Shown piece after piece: positions 23,930 through 32,336 of a DNA stretch of 34,045 nt. The notes under the pieces are model-generated. The model was not told the DNA's origin. It ran no database searches and saw nothing but the letters and a program-made list of their open reading frames with translations. The translations under genes were made by a program, and so were the position numbers. Within the stretch, counting starts at the first letter, position 1; every line of letters begins with the position of its first letter. The DNA lies in contig JAIEBK010000051.1 in assembly GCA_029070945.1 (NCBI GenBank), forward strand, positions 88,530 through 122,574, written 5' to 3'. Source of the DNA: Muribaculaceae bacterium (GTDB lineage: Bacteria > Bacteroidota > Bacteroidia > Bacteroidales > Muribaculaceae).

Positions 23930-23960
23930 TTTGTCAGGTTGCGGATTATGAGTAATTTTG
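23930..23960 (+). promoter_or_regulatory. Downstream promoter P2 of rpsU
   Basis: TTTG (23930-23933), 19 nt, then TAATTTTG (23953-23960). The expected start near 23967 gives an 80-nt leader that can form an imperfect hairpin (about 23970-23998). Confidence 0.7.
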
Positions 23961-24046
23961 CAACCGCAAACGGAATGCACGCTTAAGTGCCATCCGCTTA
24001 CAACCACGAAAATATATAAAAACCAATAAAACAAGAAAACAAAAGC

Positions 24047-24238
24047 ATGATTATCGTACCCGTAAAAGAAGGCGAGAACATCGAGAAAGCCCTCAAGAAA
24101 TTCAAGCGCAAATTCGAGCGCACAGGAATCGTAAAAGAACTCCGCAGCCGTCAGGCATTCGAAAAGCCGTCGGTGACCAACCGCAAGAAAATGATCAAGG
24201 CCATCTACGTGCAGCAGCTGCGTCAGAACGAGGAGTAA
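24047..24238 (+). CDS. rpsU: 30S ribosomal protein bS21
   Basis: This 63-aa basic protein begins MIIVPVKEGENIEKALKKFKRK, the Bacteroidota bS21 form, and has the expected length. In Bacteroidota ribosomes bS21 has been reported to help hide the anti-Shine-Dalgarno sequence, which fits the lack of Shine-Dalgarno sequences in this window. Its own start is preceded by an A-rich stretch without one. Two tandem promoters drive it, and a hairpin follows. Confidence 0.97.
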   Translation: MIIVPVKEGENIEKALKKFKRKFERTGIVKELRSRQAFEKPSVTNRKKMIKAIYVQQLRQNEE

Positions 24239-24268
24239 TCGATCTGCCTACACTACGATACAATACAA

Positions 24269-24308
24269 TAATTGGTCGCATTTTCTTATTGGGGAATGCG
24301 ACCAATTA
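24269..24308. terminator. Hairpin terminator after rpsU
   Basis: A perfect 14-bp stem (24269-24282 with 24295-24308) surrounds a 12-nt loop. There is no clear T-run after it, so termination efficiency is uncertain. Confidence 0.55.
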
Positions 24309-24400
24309 CTATATTGCCTGATGCTAATCATAATTTAGCCGACTCGCTTTATTTTTCCAATTGAATTAGTATTAAGAATTATGCATTATGCATTGATAAA

Positions 24401-25300
24401 ATGATAAGTGAGTTTCTGAAATATCTGGAGCTGGAGCTCAACCGAAGCCGGCTGACTGCGGATGCCTACGGACGCGACCTCCGTGAACTGTCGGCTTTTC
24501 TCGGTAAAGAGGAGGATTTGCCCGACCCCGCCACCGTCACGACGGCTGATATCCGTGCGTGGCTGGCTGATATGGCACGCAACGGACTTTCGCCGCGCAG
24601 CCTACGCCGCAAGACACAGGCCGCCCGCGCTTTCTTCAGATGGATTCAGAAACAAGGACTGATCGCCAACAATCCGGCTTCAGACGTGCAACTTGCCAAG
24701 ATCGGACGTAAACTCCCGGAATTCGTCAGAGAACAGGAGATGGAAGATATACTCGCCAACCCGATACCGGAAGGTGATCCGATCCTAAATATGCGTAACA
24801 GGCTTATCATAACGATTCTTTATTCATGCGGCCTCCGACTCGACGAGCTCGCTAAGCTTTCCGACGCCGATATCGACTTCCACCAGAAGGAGATAAGAGT
24901 GCATGGCAAGCGTGACAAGACACGTATCATTCCTGTCGCAGACGAACTCTTAGCTGAAATCCGGGAATGGCAGACAGTAAGAGACGGACTCTACGCGTTG
25001 CCTTCTCCTGCCCCTCTGCTATGTTCGAAACGCGGCAGACTTTCAAGAGTGACTATCTACGGGATAGTCCATAAACTTCTGATGCCGACAGGAGCCACCC
25101 ATAAAAGTCCGCACTCGCTGAGGCACACATTCGCGACATCGCTTCTTAACAATGGAGCTGAAATCAACTCAGTGAAGGAACTGCTCGGACATGCGTCACT
25201 TCAATCGACGCAGATCTACACACACCTCACATTCTCCGACATGAAAAAGGCATACGACAACGCCCATCCCCGTGGGTCGGCAAAGGGAAAGGAAGGTTAG
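24401..25300 (+). CDS. xerC: Tyrosine recombinase XerC/XerD type
   Basis: This 299-aa chromosome-dimer-resolution recombinase has an N-terminal SAM-like core-binding domain (about 1-85) and a catalytic domain. It has the complete catalytic set: Arg146 (CGLRLDE), Lys170 (HGKRDK), His238 and Arg241 (HSLRHTFAT), His264 (LGHAS) and Tyr273 (TQIYTH). Length and the rpsU neighbourhood point to the housekeeping Xer protein rather than a mobile-element integrase. XerC versus XerD cannot be settled from sequence alone. An AT-rich repeat unit (24376-24394) lies just before the start. Confidence 0.88.
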   Translation: MISEFLKYLELELNRSRLTADAYGRDLRELSAFLGKEEDLPDPATVTTADIRAWLADMARNGLSPRSLRRKTQAARAFFRWIQKQGLIANNPASDVQLAKIGRKLPEFVREQEMEDILANPIPEGDPILNMRNRLIITILYSCGLRLDELAKLSDADIDFHQKEIRVHGKRDKTRIIPVADELLAEIREWQTVRDGLYALPSPAPLLCSKRGRLSRVTIYGIVHKLLMPTGATHKSPHSLRHTFATSLLNNGAEINSVKELLGHASLQSTQIYTHLTFSDMKKAYDNAHPRGSAKGKEG

Positions 25301-25388
25301 CGATCAACGATAATTGATCAGCGCGTAATGCGGAGAATTTTAAAAGCCGAAAAGTGGTTAAAAATTAGGAAAATCCGATAAAATGTAT

Positions 25389-25396
25389 TATCTTTG
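25389..25396 (+). promoter_or_regulatory. Promoter -7 element of pnp
   Basis: TATCTTTG matches TAnnTTTG, with a degenerate -33 (TTAG, 25365-25368) 20 nt upstream. The start near 25403 gives a leader of about 97 nt containing a strong hairpin. Confidence 0.6.
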
Positions 25397-25410
25397 CAGA
25401 CTGAACGCAG

Positions 25411-25449
25411 AAAGGGCATTGAGCGGCTATGCGGCTTGATGCCTTTTTT
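25411..25449 (+). promoter_or_regulatory. Terminator-like hairpin in the pnp 5' leader
   Basis: A 14-bp stem (25411-25424 with 25434-25447, including G-U pairs) with a 9-nt loop has a TTTTTT tract on its 3' side. It lies between the promoter and the pnp start, 50 nt before ATG 25500, and could act as an attenuator or as a substrate for autogenous decay control. Confidence 0.55.
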
Positions 25450-25499
25450 GCACTGAAAGCGACAAAGTAAACGAAAAACAAGAAAGAACTTAAACAAGA

Positions 25500-27806
25500 A
25501 TGAAACCACAGCCAATCAAGAAAACCATTGAGCTGGGCGACGGCCGCACTATTACGATAGAAACCGGCAAGCTCGCCAAACAGGCGGATGGTGCGGTGGA
25601 AGTACGCATGGGCAACACCATGCTTCTCGCTACCGTCTGCTCCGCGCAGGAGGCCAACGAGGGTGTAGACTTCATGCCCCTCACAGTAGAGTACAAGGAA
25701 AAATACGCCTCTATCGGACGTTACCCCGGCGGTTTTCTGAAACGCGAAGGACGCGCCAGCGACTATGAGATCCTCACGTCGCGCCTCGTAGACCGCGTGC
25801 TACGTCCTCTCTTTCCCGATAATTACCACGCTGAAACATTCGTAAACGTAACCCTCTTCTCCGCTGACGAGAACGACGCTCCGGACGCCCTTGCCGGCAT
25901 CGCGGCTTCTGCCGCACTCGCATGCAGCGATATTCCATTCAACGGACCTATATCCGAAGTGCGTGTGGCCCGCGTCAAAGGCGAATGGGTGATCAATCCT
26001 ACATTCTCCCAGATAGAGGATGCCGATATCGAACTGATGGTCGGCGCCACCTACGATAACATCATGATGGTGGAAGGAGAGATGGACGAAGTCAGCGAAG
26101 CTGACCTGCTCGAGGCGCTGAAAGTAGCCCACGAGGAGATCAAAAAGCACTGCCTTGCCCAGATGGAGCTTATGAAAGAAGCCGGCAAGGAGACCAAGCG
26201 CGAATACTGCCACGAGGTGAATGACGACGCGTTGCGCGCCGACGTTCATGAGAAATGCTATGATAAAGCTTATGCGATTGCCAAGACCGGAAGCGCCGAC
26301 AAGCAGTGGCGCAACGAATCATTCAAGGCGATCCGCGACGAATATATAGAAAATCTTCCTGAAATGACAGAGGAGCAGCTTGCCAACTACACTGAGGAAC
26401 AGCGTATCGCCATGGTGAAACGCTACTATCATGATGTGGAGAAAGAGGCTATGCGCCGCTGCGTTCTCGACGAGGGCATCCGTCTCGACGGCCGTAAGAC
26501 CACGGAAATCCGCCCCATATGGATCGAAACCGACTACATACCTGGACCTCACGGATCAGCAGTCTTCACCCGCGGCGAGACCCAGGCCCTTGTGACAGCA
26601 ACACTTGGCACCACACTCGACGAGAAGATCGTAGACGACGTGCTCAATCAAAGCAAGGAACGCTTCCTGCTTCACTATAACTTCCCTCCCTTCTCCACAG
26701 GCGAAGCTCGGCCGCAGCGTGGTGTAGGACGCCGCGAGATCGGACACGGCAACCTTGCACACCGCGCGCTTAAGCGTATGTTCCCCGACGGATTCCCCTA
26801 CACATGCCGTATCGTCAGCGATATTCTTGAGTCTAACGGCTCATCCTCTATGGCTACAGTATGCGGCGGCACACTCGCCCTTCTCGACGCAGGTGTGAAG
26901 ATGAAGCGTCCCGTAGCCGGCGTTGCCATGGGTCTTATCTCCGACCCGGGAGCCACAAAATATGCAGTTCTCTCAGATATTCTCGGCGACGAGGATCACC
27001 TCGGCGACATGGACTTCAAGGTTACAGGTACTGAAAACGGCATCACCGCCACTCAGATGGACATCAAGTGTGACGGCCTCAGCTACGAGATCCTCGCCAA
27101 GGCACTCGACCAGGCACGTCAGGGACGCCTCCATATCCTCGGCAAGATAGCCGAAGCTATTCCGGAAGCCCGCGAAGACTATAAGCCTCACGTACCGCGT
27201 CTGATCACCATCGAGATCCCGAAAGAGATGATCGGTGCAGTTATCGGCCCGCAGGGTAAGGTGATACAGGGTATTCAGGAAGAGACCGGCGCCACAATCT
27301 CGATCGACGAGGATGAGAAGCTCGGCATCGGCAAGGTAGAGATAGCATCGAAAGACAAGGCCAGCATCGACGCCGCTCTTGCCAAGATCAAGGCTATCGT
27401 TGCCATGCCTGAAGAGGGCGAGACCTATGAAGGCAAGGTGCGCTCGATCCTCGACTTCGGTGCGTTTGTAGAGTTCATGCCGGGTCGTGACGGACTTCTC
27501 CATATAAGCGAGATATCCTGGGACCGCCTCGAGAATATGGAGGCATCCGGACTCAAAGAGGGCGACACCGTGAAAGTGAAACTCATCGAGATCGACAAGA
27601 AGACCGGCAAGTATCGTCTCTCCATGCGTGCGCTTACCGAGAAGCCGGAAGGCTACGTAGAGCGTGAGGCACGCCCGAGAGGAGAACGCGGAGAGCGTCC
27701 CCGCCGTGACGGCGACCGTCCGCGTCGCGATGGAGACCGCGGACCGCGCGGACCGCGTCGTGAAGGAGGAAACGACCGTGGACCACGCGGACCACGCCAC
27801 GAGTAA
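25500..27806 (+). CDS. pnp: Polyribonucleotide nucleotidyltransferase (PNPase)
   Basis: This 768-aa phosphorolytic 3'-5' exoribonuclease works in RNA turnover. Domain order: RNase PH domain 1 (about 10-235, with [18 protein letters not shown]), helical linker, RNase PH domain 2 (about 315-550, with [10 protein letters not shown]-like [15 protein letters not shown]), KH domain ([18 protein letters not shown], about 575-635) and S1 domain (about 640-715). An unusual Arg/Gly/Asp-rich tail of about 45 residues follows, built from repeated RPRRDGDR and RGPRGPR units. This tail is probably disordered and RNA-binding. The gene is monocistronic, between its own promoter and a strong convergent terminator. 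Confidence 0.97.
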   Translation: MKPQPIKKTIELGDGRTITIETGKLAKQADGAVEVRMGNTMLLATVCSAQEANEGVDFMPLTVEYKEKYASIGRYPGGFLKREGRASDYEILTSRLVDRVLRPLFPDNYHAETFVNVTLFSADENDAPDALAGIAASAALACSDIPFNGPISEVRVARVKGEWVINPTFSQIEDADIELMVGATYDNIMMVEGEMDEVSEADLLEALKVAHEEIKKHCLAQMELMKEAGKETKREYCHEVNDDALRADVHEKCYDKAYAIAKTGSADKQWRNESFKAIRDEYIENLPEMTEEQLANYTEEQRIAMVKRYYHDVEKEAMRRCVLDEGIRLDGRKTTEIRPIWIETDYIPGPHGSAVFTRGETQALVTATLGTTLDEKIVDDVLNQSKERFLLHYNFPPFSTGEARPQRGVGRREIGHGNLAHRALKRMFPDGFPYTCRIVSDILESNGSSSMATVCGGTLALLDAGVKMKRPVAGVAMGLISDPGATKYAVLSDILGDEDHLGDMDFKVTGTENGITATQMDIKCDGLSYEILAKALDQARQGRLHILGKIAEAIPEAREDYKPHVPRLITIEIPKEMIGAVIGPQGKVIQGIQEETGATISIDEDEKLGIGKVEIASKDKASIDAALAKIKAIVAMPEEGETYEGKVRSILDFGAFVEFMPGRDGLLHISEISWDRLENMEASGLKEGDTVKVKLIEIDKKTGKYRLSMRALTEKPEGYVEREARPRGERGERPRRDGDRPRRDGDRGPRGPRREGGNDRGPRGPRHE

Positions 27807-27820
27807 TCAGACTTAAAAAT

Positions 27821-27870
27821 ATAAATGCTCCCCCATTTCTGACTTTGGAATGGGGGAGCATTTATGTTTT
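27821..27870. terminator. Shared convergent terminator between pnp and the DUF4421 operon
   Basis: A 17-bp stem containing ATGCTCCCCCA/TGGGGGAGCAT (27821-27837 with 27849-27865) is followed by TTTTT on the plus strand and an A-rich flank on the other side. It can serve both directions. Confidence 0.85.
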
Positions 27871-27872
27871 TA

Positions 27873-27932
27873 AGAGTTAAGAGTAAAGGATTAAAATTGA
27901 GAGTTAATGGTTAAAATTAAGAGTTACGGGTT
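27873..27932. repeat. Degenerate AGAGTTAA/GGTTAAAATT repeat
   Basis: Units such as AGAGTTAAGAGTAAAGG, AGAGTTAATGGTTAAAATT and AGAGTTACGGGTT recur about every 20 bp. Another instance of the locus-specific short-period spacer repeats in this window. Confidence 0.5.
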
Positions 27933-29156
27933 CTAAAAGCGGATGCCTCCTGACAGGGTGACAGTCTCCACCGCATTGAAAAGCGAAATACGCTTTGACT
28001 GGTACCAGTGACCGCGGATACGCCCCTGAAGTCCTGCAAACCAGTTGCCGCTGTTGAACGTAAACGAAGTCATAGCCCGCCCGCTGATTGAAAACAGCTT
28101 TGCACTTCCATTCTCCGAATCCGCATAACAATGGTTGAAACCCACACCGGGAATAACCGTAATATTGTATAGCCAATGCGGGCTGAGCACACAGTTGTAG
28201 CCATATCCGACGAGAAGGTTATAGTCATTGTAATGAAACTTATAGTATAGATTCTGAAACTTCAGGTATGGAATAAGTTTCATAGGAAGCCCAGCGAAAT
28301 CAAATGTGATGTTCTGATTACAGTATGCGAAACCCGCCATCCAGCAACCCTGACTCTTTTTCTGATACTTTGAAAAGTTATATGCAGCTCCCTGCGAATA
28401 CTTATATCCATTGAAGAAGTAGTATGCGTCAATTCCGAAATTTGTCATCTCTACTCCTGAAAAAGGCTCCCTGAGATGTCCTTTATAGTCACCGAATGTT
28501 CTGATATTACATCCCTGACTGAAATAATAATAGCCATCGGCACTGAATCGCGCACAGTTGAAGCCGAACTCCTGCTTTCTGTAGTTGATCGGGCTTCCGG
28601 TAAGCAGATGGGTCATATCAAGTGAATAGGTGTAGCTGACGGCCATATACTGCAGCGAAGCACCCAGCAGGACATGAAAGGGAGTCGACATTATCGAATT
28701 GAACTGAGGGTGTATCTTCATGTAGTATGAATTCGCCCAGTTGTCGTTGATCAGCCGGGCTCTCCATTTCTTTCCAGTTCCCACCACATATTCTGGATCT
28801 GTAGAGCTGAAGACCCTGTCGCCCCAGTTATATATCTTCACGCAGAAACCGAGAAATTTAGGCCACTTCACCGTCGGATCGTCCATTTTCAGTTTCCCTT
28901 TCCTGAAGAGATACCACCAGTTACGGTCTCCCTCATCCTCGGAAGCGACAGAATCTGCGGGGAGCGGCACATTCCATCGCGCCAGCTCCGGCGCGACGGG
29001 TATTATGGAGTCTGCCTCATTCACTTCCGCTATCTCCACCGGCGTCCACCGTAGTTCATCTGGAAGGAAATCCTGTTCCAGCCCTGACGCCCATACGGGC
29101 AATGTCAGAAGCATCATTGAAAAGAGTGTTATAATATCAATCCTTACGTCCCGCAT
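27933..29156 (-). CDS. DUF4421-family probable outer-membrane or envelope protein
   Basis: This 407-aa protein has a signal peptide (MRDVRIDIITLFSMMLLTLP, then VWASG). An N-terminal linker is followed by the DUF4421-type segment with DPEYVVGTGKKWRARLINDNWANSY. The rest is rich in aromatic, alternating beta-strand pattern and ends in GGIRF, typical of an outer-membrane beta-barrel terminating in Phe. Function unknown. The start at 29156 follows the mltG stop by 1 nt, so it is the last gene of the hpf operon; a longer in-frame start at 29234 would bury the signal peptide. An envelope role is inferred from the barrel-like pattern and the mltG neighbour. Confidence 0.75.
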   Translation of the reverse strand: MRDVRIDIITLFSMMLLTLPVWASGLEQDFLPDELRWTPVEIAEVNEADSIIPVAPELARWNVPLPADSVASEDEGDRNWWYLFRKGKLKMDDPTVKWPKFLGFCVKIYNWGDRVFSSTDPEYVVGTGKKWRARLINDNWANSYYMKIHPQFNSIMSTPFHVLLGASLQYMAVSYTYSLDMTHLLTGSPINYRKQEFGFNCARFSADGYYYFSQGCNIRTFGDYKGHLREPFSGVEMTNFGIDAYYFFNGYKYSQGAAYNFSKYQKKSQGCWMAGFAYCNQNITFDFAGLPMKLIPYLKFQNLYYKFHYNDYNLLVGYGYNCVLSPHWLYNITVIPGVGFNHCYADSENGSAKLFSISGRAMTSFTFNSGNWFAGLQGRIRGHWYQSKRISLFNAVETVTLSGGIRF

Positions 29157-29157
29157 A

Positions 29158-30225
29158 TCAATAAATACCCCTGCGGTCAAGCTCGCGCTTGTAGCGACGG
29201 GCGTTGGCCTGATGTTCGGAATATGTAGCCGCAAAATTATGATAGCCCGAGAAGTCCTCTTTCGCGCACATGAATATGTAGTCGTGAGGACGGCTGTTGA
29301 GAATCGCGTCGATGGTTTCTACCGAGGTAGTACGTATAGGGCCCGGAGGCAATCCCTGATGTATATAGGTATTGTATGGACTCTCTATCGATCTCGGATT
29401 TTTGACCCGCTTTACGGAAAAGTCTCCACCGGCATATCTCACGGTCGGATCCGCTTCAAGCCGCATACCCTTCTTGAGACGATTGATATAGAGCCGTCCT
29501 ATCGTCCCCTTCTCATCAAGTTTGTTTGACTCCTCGTCTACAATAGAGGCTACTGTCATCACCTGGGCCGGAGTAAGGCCGAGAGACTCGGCTTTAGCCC
29601 TGCGCTCCTGGTTCCATACGTCATCATAATGCGCGCCGATCTTCCGTACTACCTCTAAAGGTGACGCATTCCAGTAGAATTCATATGAATCATTGAGGAA
29701 TAGAGACAATGCCTGTTCCGTCGACAGACCGTATGCTTTCATTATTTCAGGATCGGAAAGGACCGCCGCGATAGAATCACCGGTGAAATCGAAACGTGCG
29801 GCCACTTTCTCCTCCAGCACGGGAAGGAGGCGAAATCCGTTGACGGTAATGGTCAGCGGCTCCTGAGGACCGCTCGTCAGCCTGCGCGTAGCTGTCAGCG
29901 GACTCATACCGGCCTCGATAAGGTAGGCGCCATGACGTGTTTTGAGATCTGTGCCGCGCAATCCGACGAGTCGACTGACCTTTTTAGCAAATGGTTCACC
30001 AAGATATTCAGCTATAGAATCGCGAAGCTGCTCCTTCGTGGCATTTGCCGGAATCCTTACAACCGCGCTTGACGGAGCCATGCCCGAGAATAGCGCCATC
30101 CAAAGGGCACATCCTGCCACAGCGCAGAAGCAGAAGGCCGCTATGGCAGCCATCTTCCTTCTGATAACTTTCTTTTCATTATCGGCGGCAGACTTTCGTC
30201 CGCCTTTTTTCTTACTATCTGTCAT
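29158..30225 (-). CDS. mltG: Endolytic murein transglycosylase MltG (YceG-like)
   Basis: This 355-aa inner-membrane protein has a transmembrane segment at about residues 25-47 (MAAIAAFCFCAVAGCALW). A LysM-like region (about 55-120) is followed by the YceG catalytic domain. Signature segments are TVASIVDEESNK (about 224-235, where the catalytic glutamate lies), LYINRLKKGMRLEADPTVRY and LPPGPIRTTSVETIDAIL. MltG cleaves nascent glycan strands and influences glycan length. Its ATG overlaps the stop of the aminotransferase gene by 4 bp (ATGA), and the next gene starts 1 nt after its stop. Confidence 0.93.
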   Translation of the reverse strand: MTDSKKKGGRKSAADNEKKVIRRKMAAIAAFCFCAVAGCALWMALFSGMAPSSAVVRIPANATKEQLRDSIAEYLGEPFAKKVSRLVGLRGTDLKTRHGAYLIEAGMSPLTATRRLTSGPQEPLTITVNGFRLLPVLEEKVAARFDFTGDSIAAVLSDPEIMKAYGLSTEQALSLFLNDSYEFYWNASPLEVVRKIGAHYDDVWNQERRAKAESLGLTPAQVMTVASIVDEESNKLDEKGTIGRLYINRLKKGMRLEADPTVRYAGGDFSVKRVKNPRSIESPYNTYIHQGLPPGPIRTTSVETIDAILNSRPHDYIFMCAKEDFSGYHNFAATYSEHQANARRYKRELDRRGIY

Positions 30226-31370
30226 GCTATGAATTCATTAATGATTCGGGCTACCTCTCCTGCCTGCTCAGGAGTGAGGTTGGCGATCGGCAGACTGATG
30301 CACGTATGTGATAACGCAAGCGACGGATCATTTTCCCGCGGATTGAAACTGTGCTCGTAGCAAGGTTGATATACCGGAGGGGTAGGATAATGCACATCGG
30401 TGGGGACTCCCTTTTCGGCGAGATAATTCCTGAGAGCATCACGGTGCTCCTCCGGCACACGGATCACATATTGATGCCACACCTGTCGCATATCCGGAAA
30501 AATCTCGGGGAGGGTCACCAGATCGTTCCTGATACCGGCGGCATAGGCCCTCGCCACCGCATTGCGTCGGTCTGACTCCTCGTCAAGGCGGCGCAGCTTC
30601 ACCCTTAGCATCGCGGCCTGAATCTCGTCGAGACGGCAGTTAAAACCGGCATAACGGTTACGGTAACGCTCCGTGGAGCCGTAGTTGGCAAGAGCCCTGA
30701 CCACGTCTGCCAGCTGACGGTCGTTAGTGACGACCGCTCCCGCATCTCCGAGAGCACCTACATTTTTGGTAGGATAAAAACTGAACGCGGCCGCATCAGC
30801 AAGATTTCCTGTCATTCTTACGCCGTTTAATCCGGGCTCGGCTGACAAGGCTCCGATTGCCTGTGCGTTGTCCTCGAATATGAGTATCCCCCGGTCGCGC
30901 AGTTCCCTCGCTATCTCAAGATTCCATGATGGAGTGCCGTAAAGATGCGTGACAAGGACCGCCTTGACGCGCTCCTCACATTTCCCCTCCTCAGACTGAC
31001 GGATCACGTCGAGCGCCTGCTCCCAGTCGAAATTCATAGTCCGTGGTTCCGGATCGATTATGATGGGTGAAAGGCCGAACTCCGTGACAGGTAGCAGCGT
31101 AGCTATATAAGTGTTGCCTGCTACCATCACTCCGTCGCCCTTATGCAGCAGACCAAGCTCCATATAGCCTTTCAGTATGAGGCGAATGGCGTCGAGGCCA
31201 TTGCTGACGCCTATGGCGTAACGGGCACCGCACAGATCGGCCAGCTCATTTTCAAACGCTTTTGTCTCAGGACCATGCAAATAGCAGCCGCTTCTAATGA
31301 CTTTAGAGGCGGCTTCTTCAAGCTCTGCGAGGAGCGGAGCATTAGTCTCCGCAAGATTTAAGAAATTCAT
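30222..31370 (-). CDS. fdtB: DegT/DnrJ/EryC1/StrS sugar aminotransferase, FdtB-like
   Basis: This 382-aa PLP enzyme is predicted to aminate a dTDP-3-keto-6-deoxy-hexose, probably forming dTDP-3-amino-3,6-dideoxy-galactose. The PLP lysine is Lys202 (SFYPTKNVGALGD), the cofactor-binding acidic pair is Glu166-Asp167 (EDNAQAIGA), and the substrate-side motif is NYGSTERYRNRYAGFNCRLDE. The start ATG 31370 (MNFLNLAETN) overlaps the 3' end of the isomerase gene by 29 nt; an upstream in-frame start at 31475 would overlap it far more. The pairing with FdtA makes FdtB more specific than a generic DegT call. It overlaps mltG by 4 bp. Confidence 0.85.
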   Translation of the reverse strand: MNFLNLAETNAPLLAELEEAASKVIRSGCYLHGPETKAFENELADLCGARYAIGVSNGLDAIRLILKGYMELGLLHKGDGVMVAGNTYIATLLPVTEFGLSPIIIDPEPRTMNFDWEQALDVIRQSEEGKCEERVKAVLVTHLYGTPSWNLEIARELRDRGILIFEDNAQAIGALSAEPGLNGVRMTGNLADAAAFSFYPTKNVGALGDAGAVVTNDRQLADVVRALANYGSTERYRNRYAGFNCRLDEIQAAMLRVKLRRLDEESDRRNAVARAYAAGIRNDLVTLPEIFPDMRQVWHQYVIRVPEEHRDALRNYLAEKGVPTDVHYPTPPVYQPCYEHSFNPRENDPSLALSHTCISLPIANLTPEQAGEVARIINEFIA

Positions 31371-31764
31371 GATATTCGTCAAGATCACGGATATAGTCCG
31401 ATTCCTCGTAATGATGATCACACAGTGCGAGACATACGGTTCCGGTCGTGAAGTCGTGCATGGAGTCCCACACACCCGGAGGTATGAGCACCCCCTTGTT
31501 GGCCCGGTTCATGCGTATCACTATCTCGTCCTCGCCGTCAGTAAGATGAAGGTCGAATGAGCCTGAGACGGCTATCAGCACCGTGGTGTTCTCGCGGTGG
31601 GCATGTCCGCCGCGGGTCTCGCCTCCGGGGACGTCGTAGATATAGAATACACGCTTGATGGAAAACGGCACGTGGCAACCCTCCTCTATGAAGGAAAGGT
31701 TGCCCCGTGGATCACATACTTTTGAGAATTCAAATATCCTTACTTTGTCGAGAAGACGTCCCAT
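31342..31764 (-). CDS. fdtA: dTDP-4-keto-6-deoxyglucose 3,4-ketoisomerase, FdtA-type cupin
   Basis: This 140-aa single-domain cupin (FdtA/QdtA/WxcM-like) has the characteristic GGHAHRENTTVLIAVSGS segment with the active-site histidines and the PPGVWDSMHDFT segment. Such enzymes move the keto group of a dTDP-6-deoxyhexose from C4 to C3, making the substrate for the neighbouring aminotransferase. It starts 3 nt after the hpf stop codon. No dTDP-glucose synthase or dehydratase (rmlA/rmlB) nor N-acyltransferase is in the window, so the pathway must draw its substrate from elsewhere. Confidence 0.87.
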   Translation of the reverse strand: MGRLLDKVRIFEFSKVCDPRGNLSFIEEGCHVPFSIKRVFYIYDVPGGETRGGHAHRENTTVLIAVSGSFDLHLTDGEDEIVIRMNRANKGVLIPPGVWDSMHDFTTGTVCLALCDHHYEESDYIRDLDEYHEFLKSCGD

Positions 31765-31767
31765 CCG

Positions 31768-32061
31768 TCACTTCTTTTCCTTATTGCGTTCCAGACGGTT
31801 CTCGAGTGCTACGAGAGCAAGGTCAAGAGCCTCTTCAAAGGAGTCTGCAGTCTTGGAAGCGAAGATCGGAGACGAGCCGGGAACAATGAGTTCCACACCG
31901 GCTTCCTTGTTCATGTTGGTCTCCGGCTTCACGAGGGTATAGTTGACGTTCACGCCGCTTATGGCATCAAACCTGCGGACGAGCTTTTCGATTTTCTTGT
32001 TGGTGAAGGCTTCGAGCTTATCGCTGATGTCGAAATGGATTGCCTTGATCTTAACGTCCAT
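31768..32061 (-). CDS. hpf: Ribosome hibernation-promoting factor (HPF/RaiA family, short form)
   Basis: This 97-aa protein has the beta-alpha-beta-beta-beta-alpha pattern of the S30AE family: MDVKIKAIHFDISDKLEAF at the start, IEKLVRRFDAISGVNVNYTL in the middle, SFEEALDLALVALENRLERN at the end. It binds idle 30S/100S ribosomes. ATG 32061 is preferred; a TTG at 32067 would add only two residues. It heads a compact operon with sugar and envelope genes rather than lying next to rpsU-xerC as I recall for Bacteroides. Confidence 0.92.
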   Translation of the reverse strand: MDVKIKAIHFDISDKLEAFTNKKIEKLVRRFDAISGVNVNYTLVKPETNMNKEAGVELIVPGSSPIFASKTADSFEEALDLALVALENRLERNKEKK

Positions 32062-32336
32062 AGTCAATGAGTTTTAATGGTGGTACAACAATTCTGGAGA
32101 GACCTTCCCTGCTCCATCCTGAATACTCCTCCTATACCTTAATAACACCCACAGGCTACAAAAGTTGCGGTTCAATTCATAATGCATAATTCACATTTCA
32201 TAATTAAGACCCCAGGGACTCTGAAATTTTATGAGATGGGGTCTTAAATCATGCTACCGGAATGCAATTATAACTTTTCATCTCCGACTTACGTTATAAC
32301 TATATGATAATAACCTAAAATTAATCAAAAAAAGAC
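32062..32336. other. Divergent intergenic region with AT-rich repeat and large hairpin
   Basis: Between hpf (minus) and the lipoprotein (plus). It contains an ATTCATAATGCATAATTC-type repeat (32173-32204) and an 11-bp perfect stem with a 22-nt loop (32204-32214 with 32237-32247) without a T-run on either strand. A near -7 element for hpf (AACTTTTG on the minus strand, 32159-32166) is present; none is clear for the lipoprotein. Confidence 0.4.

Noticed and set aside
24401-25300. Mobile-element integrase
   Set aside because: It has the length and rpsU neighbourhood of housekeeping Xer recombinases; no attachment-site repeats or cargo genes are visible.
26973-27800. Long open frame (275 codons) antisense to pnp
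   Set aside because: It lies entirely opposite the conserved KH/S1 part of PNPase, has no recognisable domain and reflects codon bias of the real gene.
31371-31475. Extended start of the FdtB aminotransferase
   Set aside because: It would overlap fdtA by 134 nt, and the added residues lack similarity to the family; MNFLNL is the usual beginning.
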